From: Pseudomonadota bacterium
GTDB lineage: Bacteria; Pseudomonadota; Gammaproteobacteria; Steroidobacterales; Steroidobacteraceae
Direction of reading: 5' to 3'
DNA: 64,000 nt
Assembly: GCA_016713725.1 (NCBI GenBank)
Contig: JADJOO010000005.1
Location: 186,001-250,000 of the forward strand
The notes under the pieces were generated by a model. The model was not told the origin of the DNA and did no database searches. It worked only from the letters and a program-made list of their open reading frames with translations. The translations under genes were made by a program, and so were the position numbers. Positions 47,123-58,116 of this stretch are shown here, piece by piece (within the stretch, counting starts at the first letter, position 1; every line of letters starts with the position of its first letter).

Positions 47123-47986
47123 TCAGCCGAGATCGAGCCGCATTGCTTCGCCGTCGTCGAGACTCACGTTCTGCGCGTTGCTGAACACGACGTCGTCGTT
47201 CGCGCCGAGTGCATCGGCATCGCCCCGGCAGGTGAATGCGATCGTGTAGTCGCCGGCGGGAAGGAAGCGCAGCGAGTAGGTCGGCACGCCACCCGACGCC
47301 ACGTCCTGGACGATGCGCGCCGTTGCAAATGGTTCGACGCCGGCGTGGTCGAGATCATCGGGCTCGACACCAGTGCCCTTGTGCAGATAGACCGCGCCAC
47401 TCTCGAGCACGGGCTGCCCGCGGGACAGGTCACGCCGACCGTGCCCGTGACCTGCGCGGCATCGACGGTCGGAACGATACGCAGCACGGGTGTCAGCGTG
47501 TACTCGTCGGTGGCGTCGTCGAACGCCAGCGACTGGCGCAGGTCGAGCGCGAGGCTGAACGTCTCGGAGCTGCGCTCGTCCTCCACGACCGAGAAGTCGA
47601 CTGCAGCGAAATTGCCGCCCGCGAGCTGCAAGGGAAAAGTGGTCCCAAGCGCATCGACGACTTTCGCGTCTACCTCGGAGTCGAACAGCAGGCGAACTCT
47701 CGGTGTAGTCACCCGTTCGCAGCGTCTCGCTCGTGAAGAGTCGCAATGGCGTGCTCGCTGTGGCGAGGTCACGCAGGTCGACCGATTCGCTGTCGCGAAA
47801 CTCGAGCGTCGTGACCGTGCTGTCGGACTTGCGCAACTCGACGCCGAGCAGGTTGGCCTGCACATCGGCGATCGCCGGGTCGGCCGGGCCGTCCGTCGAG
47901 AGGTCGATCGTGAACGTGCCTTCGCAACCCGCGAGCAACGTGCCGAGCACGATCGCGGCAATCCATCTGTGAGGGTGAGTGTCCAT
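47123..47986 (-). CDS. DUF4382-like lipoprotein, frame broken twice
   Basis: About 287-aa secreted protein. The ATG at 47986 has AGGAGA upstream and begins a lipoprotein signal (IVLGTLLAGCEG, lipobox LAGC). The body has repeated beta strands like DUF4382 (VQANLLGVELRKSDS; VRLLFDSEVDAKVVDALG; FLPAGDYTIAFTC). The middle part lies in another frame between about 47698 (one base too many) and 47418 (one G short). Function unknown. It follows the CehA-type gene by 16 bp, likely the same transcript. Confidence 0.68.
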   Translation of the reverse strand: MDTHPHRWIAAIVLGTLLAGCEGTFTIDLSTDGPADPAIADVQANLLGVELRKSDSTVTTLEFRDSESVDLRDLATASTPLRLFTSETLRTGDYTESSPAVRLRGRRESRRCAWDHFSLAARGRQFRCSRLLGRGGRAQLRDVQPRARPAPVAGVRRRHRRVHADTRAAYRSDRRCRAGHGHGRRDLSRGQPVLESGAVYLHKGTGVEPDDLDHAGVEPFATARIVQDVASGGVPTYSLRFLPAGDYTIAFTCRGDADALGANDDVVFSNAQNVSLDDGEAMRLDLG

Positions 47987-48002
47987 CGATTCTCCTGGCG
48001 CG

Positions 48003-50288
48003 TCAGGGCCGTGCCGGAAAGCGCGGCAGTTCGACCGCATCGACCCAGATCGGGTTCGAGTACGCCTTCAGTCCAGCGATGTCTTCGACCTCGAGCGAGT
48101 ACCAGGTGTGTCCCGTCGCCGCAGGCCTGAACTCGACACGCGCTTCGCGCGGCTCGTCGGCGAAGACCTCGGTGAACGCCACGGTGCCCGCGCCGATCAG
48201 CCTGACCTGCTTCAACCCCGTCGCCGATCGCAAACTGAACGCAAGCGGGAAGGGTGCTCCCGGCTTCACCTTCAATTCACTGCCGAACATCACCGTCGGT
48301 TCGATCAGCGGACCGTAACTCACGTAGGCGTGCCCGTTCTTGACGGCTTCGGCATACGACACAGGCGTGAGCGGGCCGTCGACGCGTCCAAACGTCCGGA
48401 TGCGGCCGGACTCGTGATTCCAGACGTCGTGCACGTCCGTGCCGCCCGACAGGTAGTAGCGATGCCCCTCGTTCCAGAAGCGCCAGATTGCCTCGAGCAC
48501 GATCGTGTCGTAGGGCACGTCGGAATTGATTTCCGCGAGGTCGAACGCGGGATTGAAGCCGCCCGGCACGAGGCCGGCACCGAGGCTTGCCAGGTAGCCG
48601 TAGGGAATGAACGGATGATTCGATTGCACGACGATCGCACCCTGACGGCGGGCTTCCCCGAGCACTTCGTCGATGGTGGCTGTCGCCGTGTCGATCGCGA
48701 GTTTCAGGTTCGGCCGCAGCGGCCAGGCATTGAAGTGGCCCCACGACGGCGACAGCTCGAGCGAGGGAATGAACGGCACGCCGCGCGCATCGGCAATCTT
48801 CTGCAGCGGCGCATGGTTCGCGGTGGTGTCGTGATCACTGACAAACAGCAGATCGAGTCCGGCGGCGAGTTGCGAGCGCGCCAGGTATTGCGGCGGCGTG
48901 ACACCTTCAGCCTGGTCGGCGTGATGGTGCAGGTCGGCGGAATACCAACCGCTCGCAGGTGGATCGAAGAGACGCGTGAGTGCAACCTTCGACGTCGCGG
49001 TCTCGCCGGGCCGCACGTCGAGTGTCACCGCCTGGTTCGGACCGAGGAAACCGCCACCGGACGAGACCGTGAAGCTGTAGCTGCCTGGCGCCATCGAGGC
49101 CTGCAACCGGCCTTTGCGGTCGAGTTCGGTGAAGAACGTGCTGCGGCCGAGGTACTCGACCAGCTGTCGCTGGCCCGCGGTGATTCCGACGCGGGCATCC
49201 AGGGGCAGCGTCGTGCGGGCATCGACGACGGTAAAGTCGACCTGGCCCGGCGGCTCTAGGTCGCCGAAATCCACCGTCATGACGGCACCTGCGGCGATCC
49301 GGACCGGCACCGGCTTGCTCTGCGAATACCCTTTTCCCGTCGCGTAGATCTCGTAGTCGCCGGCCGGCAACGGCACTTCGTAGCGGCCGCCTTGACCTGA
49401 GTTCCATGCGTACGGTGTGCCTTGCTTCGACACGACGACTACCGGTTCATTCACCGGCTTGCCATCGCGAGCCTGCACGGAGCCGCGGAGCGCGCCCGCC
49501 GGCACGTGGCCACGTTCGATCTCGGCGGCAACGACCGGACCCAGGTCGCCACGCAGACCGACCTGCAGCCATGCATCGAACGTGCGCGACTCACCGGGTT
49601 GAAGCGTGTGTTGCAGGAACAGGTCCTTCGAGCGGGAGCCGACGAAGTTCATGTACGGGGCGTGGAGCGTGATGCTCCAGTCTTCGTCGTACGCAACGGC
49701 GCGGTCGGCAAGCGCTCCGGTCGACTTGCCTTGCTGCAGGTTGCCGAGGCCGGGGACACCGAAGAAATAGCCGGTGCTTGGCCACAGTGTCTGGCCCGAC
49801 AGCAGGTCAGCCTGTGGTGCGTCGCCGGTGTTGGTCATCGTCGTCCGCATCTCGATCCGGTCCGCATCGGAGCGGAGCGTATACGTAGTTGCGATCGTGA
49901 CTTTGCCCCAGTCGCGTGTCGTCCTGACGACGACTTGCTGCGGGCCGCGCTCGACGATGTCCACCTTCTGGTAAGTGTTCGGCCAAGCCGACCAGTTGTT
50001 CGGGACGAAGTCGGCGAAGACGACACGGTCGCGTGTCGGCTTGCCGCCCGCGACGGGTCCGACGTCGATGATTGCGCCGCGCGGCACGCCATAGGGTACG
50101 GGACTCTCGACGGCGAGTGCGAACGCCAGCTTCTCGTTCATCACGGTGACGTCGCATGCGGCGACGGCTTCGCCGTCGGGGATCGGCGTCGGTCCCACGA
50201 CCACCTGCACGGCCGCGCGTGCAGGGTCGGCGTGAACGGCTGCGATGAGCAGCGCAAGGAGGAGGTGTCGCGCAATAGCGTTCGTCAT
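48003..50288 (-). CDS. Exported CehA/McbA-family PHP metallohydrolase with carboxypeptidase-like repeats
   Basis: 761-aa protein with a signal peptide (ATG 50288; MTNAIARHLLLALLIAAV). The N-terminal about 240 residues are a beta domain, then two carboxypeptidase-regulatory-like modules (GRYEVPLPAGDYEIYATG, GRLQASMAPGSYSFTV). The C-terminal 300 residues are a PHP-type hydrolase: SADLHHHADQAEG, FVSDHDTTANH, QSNHPFIPYG and SGGTDVHDVW supply metal ligands. CehA/McbA members hydrolyse carbamate esters or act as phosphoesterases; the substrate here is unknown. It heads a two-gene unit with the DUF4382-like lipoprotein. Confidence 0.82.
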   Translation of the reverse strand: MTNAIARHLLLALLIAAVHADPARAAVQVVVGPTPIPDGEAVAACDVTVMNEKLAFALAVESPVPYGVPRGAIIDVGPVAGGKPTRDRVVFADFVPNNWSAWPNTYQKVDIVERGPQQVVVRTTRDWGKVTIATTYTLRSDADRIEMRTTMTNTGDAPQADLLSGQTLWPSTGYFFGVPGLGNLQQGKSTGALADRAVAYDEDWSITLHAPYMNFVGSRSKDLFLQHTLQPGESRTFDAWLQVGLRGDLGPVVAAEIERGHVPAGALRGSVQARDGKPVNEPVVVVSKQGTPYAWNSGQGGRYEVPLPAGDYEIYATGKGYSQSKPVPVRIAAGAVMTVDFGDLEPPGQVDFTVVDARTTLPLDARVGITAGQRQLVEYLGRSTFFTELDRKGRLQASMAPGSYSFTVSSGGGFLGPNQAVTLDVRPGETATSKVALTRLFDPPASGWYSADLHHHADQAEGVTPPQYLARSQLAAGLDLLFVSDHDTTANHAPLQKIADARGVPFIPSLELSPSWGHFNAWPLRPNLKLAIDTATATIDEVLGEARRQGAIVVQSNHPFIPYGYLASLGAGLVPGGFNPAFDLAEINSDVPYDTIVLEAIWRFWNEGHRYYLSGGTDVHDVWNHESGRIRTFGRVDGPLTPVSYAEAVKNGHAYVSYGPLIEPTVMFGSELKVKPGAPFPLAFSLRSATGLKQVRLIGAGTVAFTEVFADEPREARVEFRPAATGHTWYSLEVEDIAGLKAYSNPIWVDAVELPRFPARP

Positions 50289-50481
50289 GCCCGGACGATC
50301 ATGGCATGGCCGATGGTTCACTGCAGCTACGACTGCGGAACCGTCGGCTCAGGCACCGAGCGCACCGGGCCAGGCCGTCAGGAACAGGTCGTGTTACCTC
50401 CCGCCGCGCTTTGCGCCGCAGCAGGGGCAGGGTCATGCCCCGGTGCTGTGGTAATGTCGCGGCAAACAATGAGGTGAACCG

Positions 50482-51997
50482 TTGGCCGACATCTTTATCT
50501 CCTATTCCAGGCAGGACAAGGCTCGCGTCGCACCGCTGGTGGCGGCACTCGAAGCCGAAGGCTGGTCCGTCTGGTGGGATCCAGAGATCGCGCCGGGAGA
50601 GGAATTCGACGGGTTGATCTCACGCGAACTCGACGCGGCCCGTTCGCTGGTCGTCGTCTGGACGGCACAGTCGGTCGACTCGCGCTGGGTGCGTGGCGAG
50701 GCGCGCGATGCAGCCGATCGCGGCGTGCTGGTGCCCGTGCGCCTCGACAAGGCACGGCTGCCGATCGATTTTCGCGCATTGCACACCACTGACCTCGACG
50801 ACTGGGGCGACGATCCGCAGCATCCGGCCTTCCAGGGCCTGCGCAAGGCGTTGGAGGCGAAGCTGGGTCCGCCACGCAAGACGACCGCGGTGGCTGCCGC
50901 CGCCGAGAAGAAGCCGGAAGTCAGTATCTGCGTGTTGCCGTTCGCGAACATGAGCGGTGATCCCGAGCAGGAATATTTCTCGGACGGCATCACCGAAGAC
51001 ATCATCACGGATCTCGGCAAGGTGTCCGCGCTCTCGATCGTGGCACGCAACATGGCGTTCTCGTTCAAGGGCGCCAAGGGCGGCGTCGGCGAGATCGGGC
51101 GGCAGACCAAGGCGGCCTACGTACTCGCGGGCAGTGTGCGCAAATCCGCGCCCGCGTGCGCATTACCGCGCAGCTTGTGAATGCGGCAACCGAAGCTCAG
51201 GTCTGGGGCGAGCGCTATGACCGCGACTTGAACGACATTTTCGCGCTGCAGGATGAGATCTCACGCGCCATCGTTGCGGCGCTGAAGCTCACGCTGCTGC
51301 CCGAGGAAAAGCGGGCGCTCGAGCAGCGCGCGACGACCAACGTCAAGGCCTACAAGTTCTACCTGATGGCACGCCAGTTCAGCGTCATGGGCAACGAGCG
51401 GCACCAGGATGCGAATCTGCGCTGCAACTCGACCCGAATTCATACGAAGGCAACCGGATTGCAGGCATGTGCAGCATGGCCCTGCGCCGCTACGACGACG
51501 CGATCCGATATTTCGAGACGGCCGCGACGGTCGTCGATACCGAGTTCACCGCCGCGAGCTTCGCGCCGCAGTGCTATGAAGCCAAAGGTGATGCCGCAGG
51601 TGCGGTCGTGGCGTCGAGGCGTGCGCTGACCCGAATCGAGGCCGTCATTGCGGCCGAGCCGGATCACGGCCGCGCCCTCGGCTACGGTGCCGGGCTGCTC
51701 GCAAGCCTTGGCGAGGCCGATCGCGCCAAGGAATGGATCGAGCGCGGCACGCTGCTGGATCCGGACAATACGATCCTGCATTTCAATTTCGTGTGCGCAT
51801 TGACGCGCCTGCGGGAATTCGAGGCGGCAATCGATTTGTTGTCCGGCGTCATCGACAAGGGCTCGCAGGGATGGCTGACCTGGCTCGACAACGACACCGA
51901 TTTCGATCCGCTGCGGAGCCACCCGCGTTTCATCGGGATCGTGCAGGAGGCGAAAGCCCGTTTTGCCCTGCAACAAGCGGCGGGCAGCGACGCGTAG
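50482..51997 (+). pseudogene. TIR domain - TolB-like domain - TPR protein (2), broken
   Basis: Paralogue of the gene at 32519. TTG 50482 opens MADIFISYSRQDKARVAP; TIR spans residues 1-115 with the glutamate in RWVRGEA. The TolB-like module (CVLPFANMSGDPEQEYFSDG) then runs to about 51147, where one G appears to be missing (repair gives KSGARVRITAQLV). The next frame stays open to about 51425, after which TPRs resume in a third frame (LDPNSYEGNR). At that second break part of a TPR pair seems deleted, since the join is shorter than in relatives. This one may be genuinely damaged. Confidence 0.68.
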
Positions 51998-52003
51998 CCC
52001 GCG

Positions 52004-52648
52004 CTAGCGCAGGACGGCGGTCCGGCGGTAAGCGTCGAGTTCCGCCTGGTAGCGGGCGCGTTCCTTCTCGAGTTCGGTGATCTCCGCCTTGAGCCGGCCG
52101 ATTCGCTCCGCGGCCTGCTTGGTGTCGAGAACCGCCTGTGTGCGTTCTTCTGCCGTGGAAGCAGTGTCGATCACGTCGAAGGCGCTCTCTGCCACCCGAT
52201 CCTCAAGCCGTCGGATCTCGCGGCGCTTGTCCTCGATCTGTTCTTCAGTGTCGGTGACACGGCGCTCCCGCACATAAAGCGCACGCCCCTCGTCGTAGGC
52301 CTTTTCGAAGCCTTCAGCCAGTTCGGGGGGGCAGGTGTCGAAATAGGTGTAGCCGTTGGCGCCTGCGCGATAACCGTTGTGCGGCTGGCAGTACTCCCGG
52401 AGCCCGGCGGTACGTCCAGCGAGATACGCAGTGAGGTCCGGCGTGATGCCGTATTCGGCACACGCGCGTCGGTGCTCGCCAACGCGGTCGCCCGGTTGCC
52501 CGGCAACGCCGTCTTCATAGCCTACGGTGCGCCAGTCCACGGTCCGGCACTCGTCCTTGCTCATCCTGGACGCGCAGGCCCCGAGCAGGACGGCGCCGAG
52601 GACGACGATCAGCAATCGCACTCTCAGGCAGGGAAGGACTTGCGACAT
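52004..52648 (-). CDS. DUF2799-type lipoprotein with coiled coil
   Basis: 214-aa protein from ATG 52648 (two earlier ATGs at 52663 and 52678 are less likely). Lipoprotein signal with lipobox LGAC (LIVVLGAVLLGACASRM). The body has the DUF2799 features: DWRTVGYEDGVAGQ, YCQPHNGYRAGANGYTY, GFEKAYDEG; then a long coiled coil (about residues 140-205). Function unknown; likely anchored in the outer membrane. Confidence 0.78.
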   Translation of the reverse strand: MSQVLPCLRVRLLIVVLGAVLLGACASRMSKDECRTVDWRTVGYEDGVAGQPGDRVGEHRRACAEYGITPDLTAYLAGRTAGLREYCQPHNGYRAGANGYTYFDTCPPELAEGFEKAYDEGRALYVRERRVTDTEEQIEDKRREIRRLEDRVAESAFDVIDTASTAEERTQAVLDTKQAAERIGRLKAEITELEKERARYQAELDAYRRTAVLR

Positions 52649-52752
52649 GGGCGGAACACGCATGGGTGCAGGATGCACGTCGGTCGAAACGGTAGTCCTG
52701 CGCCATGATCCGCGGTGTGCACAGCGTCACGATTCGGGGGCTGGACGCGGGT

Positions 52753-54056
52753 CTATCGCAAGGCGTAGACGTTGCCGTCGAGGCTGCCGAAATAGACCGC
52801 GCCCTGGTCCACCGCGGGCGACCCCATGATGCCGCCGACCGACACGAACCGGTAGAAGTCGATGTACATATCCTGAAAGTCGCCGAACACCGGCGCAAAC
52901 GCGGCCTGGTCGAGGCTGCCGTCGGGGTTTACGACGTTCAGGGGTCCGTCCTGGAGGCCTCCGTCTGGAACTCCCACGCCGCCGCACCAGTCTTGACGTC
53001 GACGGCGTACAGCCTGCCGTTGTGACTGCCGAAGTAAGCCATTCCGCCTGCGAGTGCGGCCGACGAGAAGACATAGGACCGGGCATCGAAGTTGAAGCGC
53101 AGCTGGCCGGTGCGGGCATCCAGCGCCATAAACCTTGAGCTGTCCGACGTGCCGACGTAGACGGTCCCGTCGCGCACCGCGGGCGTGCCGTTCACCCATG
53201 ACTTGCTCGTCGGGTAATCCCATTTCTTGCGTCCGTTCGCGGCATCGAGCGCGTACACGTGCGCGTCGCGACATCCAACGTAGACCGTGCCGTCCACCAC
53301 GGCCGGAGACGACTGGAATCCAACCTGGTTGTGGATGGCGGGGTCCTGCCCGCCTGCGAACACCCATTTCTGCACGCCTGTTTCGGCGTCGAGGGCGTAG
53401 AAATTTCCGTCATAGCTACCAACGTAAACCACGCCGTTGGCGAAGGCAGGTGAGGCGTGAACGACGTCCTTCGTCGCGAACTTCCACTGCAGCACGCCGG
53501 TGCCGGCGTCCACTGCGTAGACGTTGCCATCACCGCTGCCATAGTAGACCTTGCCATTCGCCACCGCGGGTGACGACGTGAACACGTCCCACGCGTCCGG
53601 AATGGTCTGGGCCGCCGGGGAGTAGCCGTGCAGGCCCCGCGCTTCGAACTTCTTTTCGTATTCGTGGGCAAAGACCCAGCGTGGCTGCCCCGTCGCGGCG
53701 TCGATCGCCGCCAGCGAACCCGCCGACGAGACGAAGTACACCGTGCCGCCGGCGACGGCGGGCGAAGAAGCGATCGGCATGCGCGATTTGAAGTTCCACT
53801 TCTCCTGGCCGGTCTGCTGGTCGATCGCGTACAGGTGTCCACTCAGGCTGCCGATGTACAGCACCCCGTTCACGATGGCAGGCGACGTGACGACGGGTCC
53901 GGCCGCCCGGAATGTCCATTGCACGCTCGGCGGATTCACCGGTCCGGACGAGACGTACACGCCAGTCCGGGCGACGTCGCCATGGAAGGTGGACTGCGCG
54001 TACCCCGGCGCAATGCCGGTCAGCAGCAGGAAGGCGAGCGCCGGGATGCGTGCCAC
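52753..54056 (-). CDS. Exported PQQ-type beta-propeller protein, frame broken
   Basis: About 434-aa secreted protein with repeated propeller blades of the form SPAVANGKVYYGSGDGNVYAVD, seven or so in number. The GTG at 54056 with GGAGA upstream gives a signal peptide ending APGYAQ. Near the 3' end one base is missing from the G run at 52941-52944; with it, EASRTDP continues as LNVVNPDGSL and ends GNVYALR. No PQQ-dehydrogenase active-site set is seen, so it is more likely a structural or BamB-like propeller than an enzyme. Confidence 0.76.
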
Positions 54057-54243
54057 AGGGGAATCTCCGAGTCTGGTTTTCCCGGCCCGCGGGTCGGCCG
54101 AAGGGAGTGTCAGCAACGATAACGCCGGCGGCCGACTTTCGGACCGTAAACAGGCACGGCTCGTCGCTCGAGTCCAACCGCTGGACGTGAAAGTCCCGTG
54201 CACCGGACGGCGCGGCGGTGGCGAACGTCCACCCAGGACGCGC

Positions 54244-55062
54244 CTAGAAGTACGGCCGGACGTCGTCCTCAATGCGATCCGCATCTGCTTGCAGAAAGTC
54301 GCGCAGGATGGCCGTGTGTCCCGAGCCGGCGATCACGAGGACGCGCTCGCCAGGCTGCGCATGAGTCTGCACCAGGCATACATGCGCAGGTTGCGGTGCC
54401 ACCAGTTCGCGCTTGCGTCGGCGCCATGGGACAAGCCTTTGCCCGCGGCGACGTCATTCAGCAGCATATAGAACCCCTTGTTCCGTTGGTCTTCCTGCGG
54501 CGTGTTGCTCAACGCGAGGATCTCCCGAGCGGCAGTGTGCGGTGGATTTCCTGGAGACGCGCGGATTCCGCGGCGATCATGTCCATGAGTCGTTTTTCCG
54601 CTTTTGGGTCTTGCGGCAGGTAACTCCACAAGGCTGCCTCGAACGGCGGCGCATCGACGTCGAACCCGTACACCCGTGGGTGTCCGGCAAGACCGGCGAC
54701 CCGGAATCCCAGCTGATAGATCTCGTTGCGCGGCAGTTCGAGCCTGCCTGCGCGGAAGTCAACGTACCGTTGGTTGATCGCGGCGTCGCGCTCCGCCGGA
54801 TACTCGAGCACTACCTTGGTCGGCGCAAAGCGCGCGATGCGCTCGGCGAGCCCGACGAGGTACGCCTGCTCGGCCGGCTGCATGACGTCACGCGGTGTGT
54901 ACTTGACCGCGTCCAGCCCCGGATTGTCGAAGTGGAACAGCCCGAGCAGCATGACCCGGGCCTGGGGGCTGGTTGCGGTGCAGGCTCCGCGGCACCCACG
55001 GCAAGTGGGGCGACGAGACACAGGCCGCAGGCGAGTTTTCGCAGCGCGGGAATCTGGGGCAT
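54244..55062 (-). CDS. DUF5694/TraB-like exported protein, frame broken three times
   Basis: About 273-aa protein. ATG 55062 begins a signal peptide (LACGLCLVAPLAVGAAEP). The body (VMLLGLFHFDNPGLDAVKY, TKVVLEYPAERDAAIN, YGFDVDAPPFEAALW) and the C-terminus (VLVIAGSGHTAILRDFL) match DUF5694, related to the TraB/GumN group. Three single missing bases, near 54964-54968, 54527 and 54375, all in short G runs on the plus strand, join the four pieces. Three such events in 820 bp with all motifs kept argue for sequencing error rather than decay. Function unknown. Confidence 0.7.
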
Positions 55063-55151
55063 GTCCGATGACTCGCGGTGGACTGGGGTCGCATTGTCCG
55101 CGTCAAGACTTACGGGTGACGACCGGTCCTGTCAACCGCGGCCGTTTTCGG

Positions 55152-57756
55152 CTACCACCGATGGCGACGTAGCGTGCGGACCGAGCCAGAGAGGTCATCG
55201 TCGAGAGTCGCAGTGCGTTCATTTGCCGCTGCTGTCAGCAGCGAGTCCAGATGACCGCGGGTGAACCGGACTATGTCGATGATCGCGGCCGCTTCGGCCG
55301 GTCGTGCGACCAGGAAGCCCTGCACCGAGACTTCACCACAAGCCGCGAGGAAGTCGAGCTGGGCGGGGCGCTCCACGCCCTCGATGGTCACCTGCAGCCC
55401 GAGGTTGCGGCAGAGGCCGATGATCGAGTGCACGATCGCGGCTGAGCGCGGATTGCTGTCGATTCCCGCGATCACGCTGCGGTCGAGCTTGACCCGGTTG
55501 AGGGGCAACCGCTCGATGGAGGTCAGCGAGGAAAAGCCAGTCCCGAAATCGTCGAGCGCAGTATCGACATTGAGCAGGCGCAGGCCATGCAATGCCTCGA
55601 CCGTCACGGCGCCCGTCTGCAGCATTGTTTCCGTCAGTTCGAGTTCAATCGCCTCGGGCGGCAGGCCGTGCCGGGCGAGCAGGCGCTCGATGTCGAGCGG
55701 AAAATTGCCGGTCACGAACTGCTGCGCCGACACGTTGATGGCCACGCGCGCCTCGGGCCAGCCTTCGCGCCGCCACGTCGCGACCGCTTCGGCAGCCGTT
55801 TCGAGAATCCAGTCGTTCAGGTCGAGCATCAGCCCGGACTGCTCCGCGATCTCGATGAACTCGCCGGCCGCGACGATCTGGTTGTCACTGCGCTTCCAGC
55901 GCAGCAACGCCTCGACCGCGGTGGTGCATCGCCGGCCGAGGCAGACCTGCGGCTGGTAATGCAGCAACAGTTCCCCACCCTCGATGGCCTTGCGCAGCGC
56001 CTGCTCCGCGCGGAACCGGTTCGATGCCTCGACGAGCATGGCCGGGTCGTGAACGCAGAGCCGGTTGCGCCCGAGTTCCTTGGCGCGGAACAACGCCACG
56101 TCGGCCGCGCGCAGGAGCGACGTCGCGTCGCGACCGTGCTCCGGGAACATGGCGACGCCGCAGCTCACGCCGACGGAAACCTCGCGCCGATCGATGAGCA
56201 ATGGTCGCTGGAAGCCGCCAACCAGGCGCTCGGCGCGTCGTTGGACCTCGGTGGAGTCGCCCGAGTAGGCGAACACCAGCGTGAACTCGTCGCCACCCAG
56301 CCGCGCGATGAAGCCGGTTTCGCCGGCGAACTGGCGCAGGCGCTCGCCGATTTCGGTGAGCACGCGGTCCCCGAACTCGTGGCCAAGCGTGTCGTTGACC
56401 GTCTTGAAGTTGTCCACGTCGAGGAACAGCACCGCAATATGCGACGCCACCGGCCCTTCGCCGCCGGTCGACTCGAGCATGTCGTTCAGGCGCTGGAACA
56501 ACTGGCGCCGGTTCGGCAGGTTCGTGAGCGGGTCGTGCTCGGCGAGGTGCCTGAGCTGCAGCGTGCGTTCCTCGACGCGGTGCTCGAGTTGAGCCTGGTA
56601 GGTCTTGACCGACCGTTCTGCGTCCGCCAGCTCTGCCGCCATGTAATTGAACGCGTTGGCAAGCTCGTCGAGTTCGCTGGCGCCGCCACGCGCGACGCGT
56701 GTCGCCAGGTCGCCCGACGCCAGGCGGCGGGTACCGGCAGTGAGCCGGCGCACCGGCCAGGTGATTGCCCAGGCCGTGGTCGCCAGGGCCAGCAGCGTCA
56801 GCAGGATCGCCTTGAAGGTCGCATCCTTGATCGTCTGCTCGGAATGAGCTACGGCTCGCTGAGCGTTGGCCGCCGAGGCCGTGAACTCACGCCAGGCCGG
56901 GGCTTCGACATTCTCGAGGATGATGTCCGCAAGCGCGTCACCATCGGCGGCGAAGGTGGCCTGCAAGGCCTCGATCTCCGATCCGAGTCCGATAGCCTGG
57001 CGTCGCAGCTTGACGGCCCGGTCGAAGTCCGCCATCTGCATGGCAAGCCAGTTTTGTCCCGGGGAGTCCGCGAACTCTGCGCGGTGATTCTCCAGTGTCC
57101 GGCGCAGTTGAGTCTCGCCGCCATTGGGACCGGCACTGAAATTGCCGCCTTGCGTCAATTCGCTCGCCACGTCGTGTCGCGCGGCCTCCACGGAGCGCGC
57201 CAGTTCCGCAATCGTGGGCCGCGCCATGAGGCTGTTGCCGACGACGATGCCGGATCCGCCCGCGCTCTTTGTGCGGCGGTCCAGCGCGGCAAAAGCTGAC
57301 TCGAGTCCGGCGATGGCTCGCCTGCGCTCATCCTGCATGTTCATCAACCGGAAGCCCTGGGCCTGATGGTCAGCGATTCGCTTTAACAGCGGCTGCACCT
57401 GCGGGGATTCCTCGGCCGCGTCGACTTCCTGCATCTGGCTTGCCGCGTGCGACAGGCGTTCCGCCGCCGCCACGGTCGTCCCACGGTTTTCCGGCGTATC
57501 GGCGCGCAGGTAGGCGAGCACTGCCCGATCGTAGGTGGCCACGCCGTCGCCCAGGTCGCGTACGCTGCGCGACAACGGCTCGAACTCCAGCTGCATCTTC
57601 TCGAGGTCGACCGTCGCATCGCGCAGTGCTGCGCAACGACACGACGCTGGCGGCCGCGAATGCGCCGATCACGACCCCGAACCCCAGCACCAGCCACACG
57701 ACGATCGGCATGCTGTGCAGGCGAGAAGTGGCAACCTTCGGTTTTGGCGTCGTCAT
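55152..57756 (-). CDS. Membrane HAMP-GGDEF-EAL cyclic-di-GMP protein, frame broken near start
   Basis: About 867-aa sensor. ATG 57756 opens MTTPKPKVATSRLHS and a helix (VVWLVLGFGVVIGAFAAASV); the frame changes near 57630 and continues as a periplasmic helical sensor, a second helix (AILLTLLALATTAWAITW), HAMP, GGDEF (RLGGDEFTLVF) and EAL (EALLRW). No RxxD inhibitory site precedes GGDEF. Phosphodiesterase residues are intact: N in INVSAQQF, E in LTETML, DD in LDDFGTG, K in VKLDRS, E in TIEGVE. The periplasmic part resembles four-helix-bundle chemosensor domains; its signal is unknown. Confidence 0.84.
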
Positions 57757-58116
57757 CAAGGGCACCTTGGAATTCTCTGTATTGGCCCGTCCATGGACTG
57801 AATTGCAGGGATACTGCGGCCCGGCCATTCGGACGCGTGAGTCCGCGAGGCCAAGACCTTGATTCAGGTCACAATTTTTTGCGGCGACCGGGGTCGGAGC
57901 AGGGAGTTGATGTGTCGCCCGGGCGCCGTGGCGGCAGACGACGTTCCGGAGGCTACCTGCCAGCGCGGCTGCCGAGAAGTCGCCACTCTGCTTTTGCAGC
58001 CGATATGAGAATGGACTCAGTCTCGATTCTGCGGTGGGTACCGGGGCGGCGCCAGGAGCTCGTCGATAGCGCAGGGTGCGTCTGGCGTGCCGGGCAGGGG
58101 ACGGGCTCCGCCTGCG
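57757..58116. other. Intergenic region without recognisable gene
   Basis: This 360-bp gap separates the HAMP-GGDEF-EAL start from the end of the second MttB-family gene. It must hold the promoter of the GGDEF-EAL gene on the minus strand and the end of the MttB transcript. I see no conserved ORF, tRNA or strong terminator. A 32-codon frame beginning near 57909 has no family resemblance. Confidence 0.5.

Noticed and set aside
57909..58007. 32-codon ORF in the 360-bp gap
   Set aside because: No family resemblance and only a weak ribosome site; too short to support.
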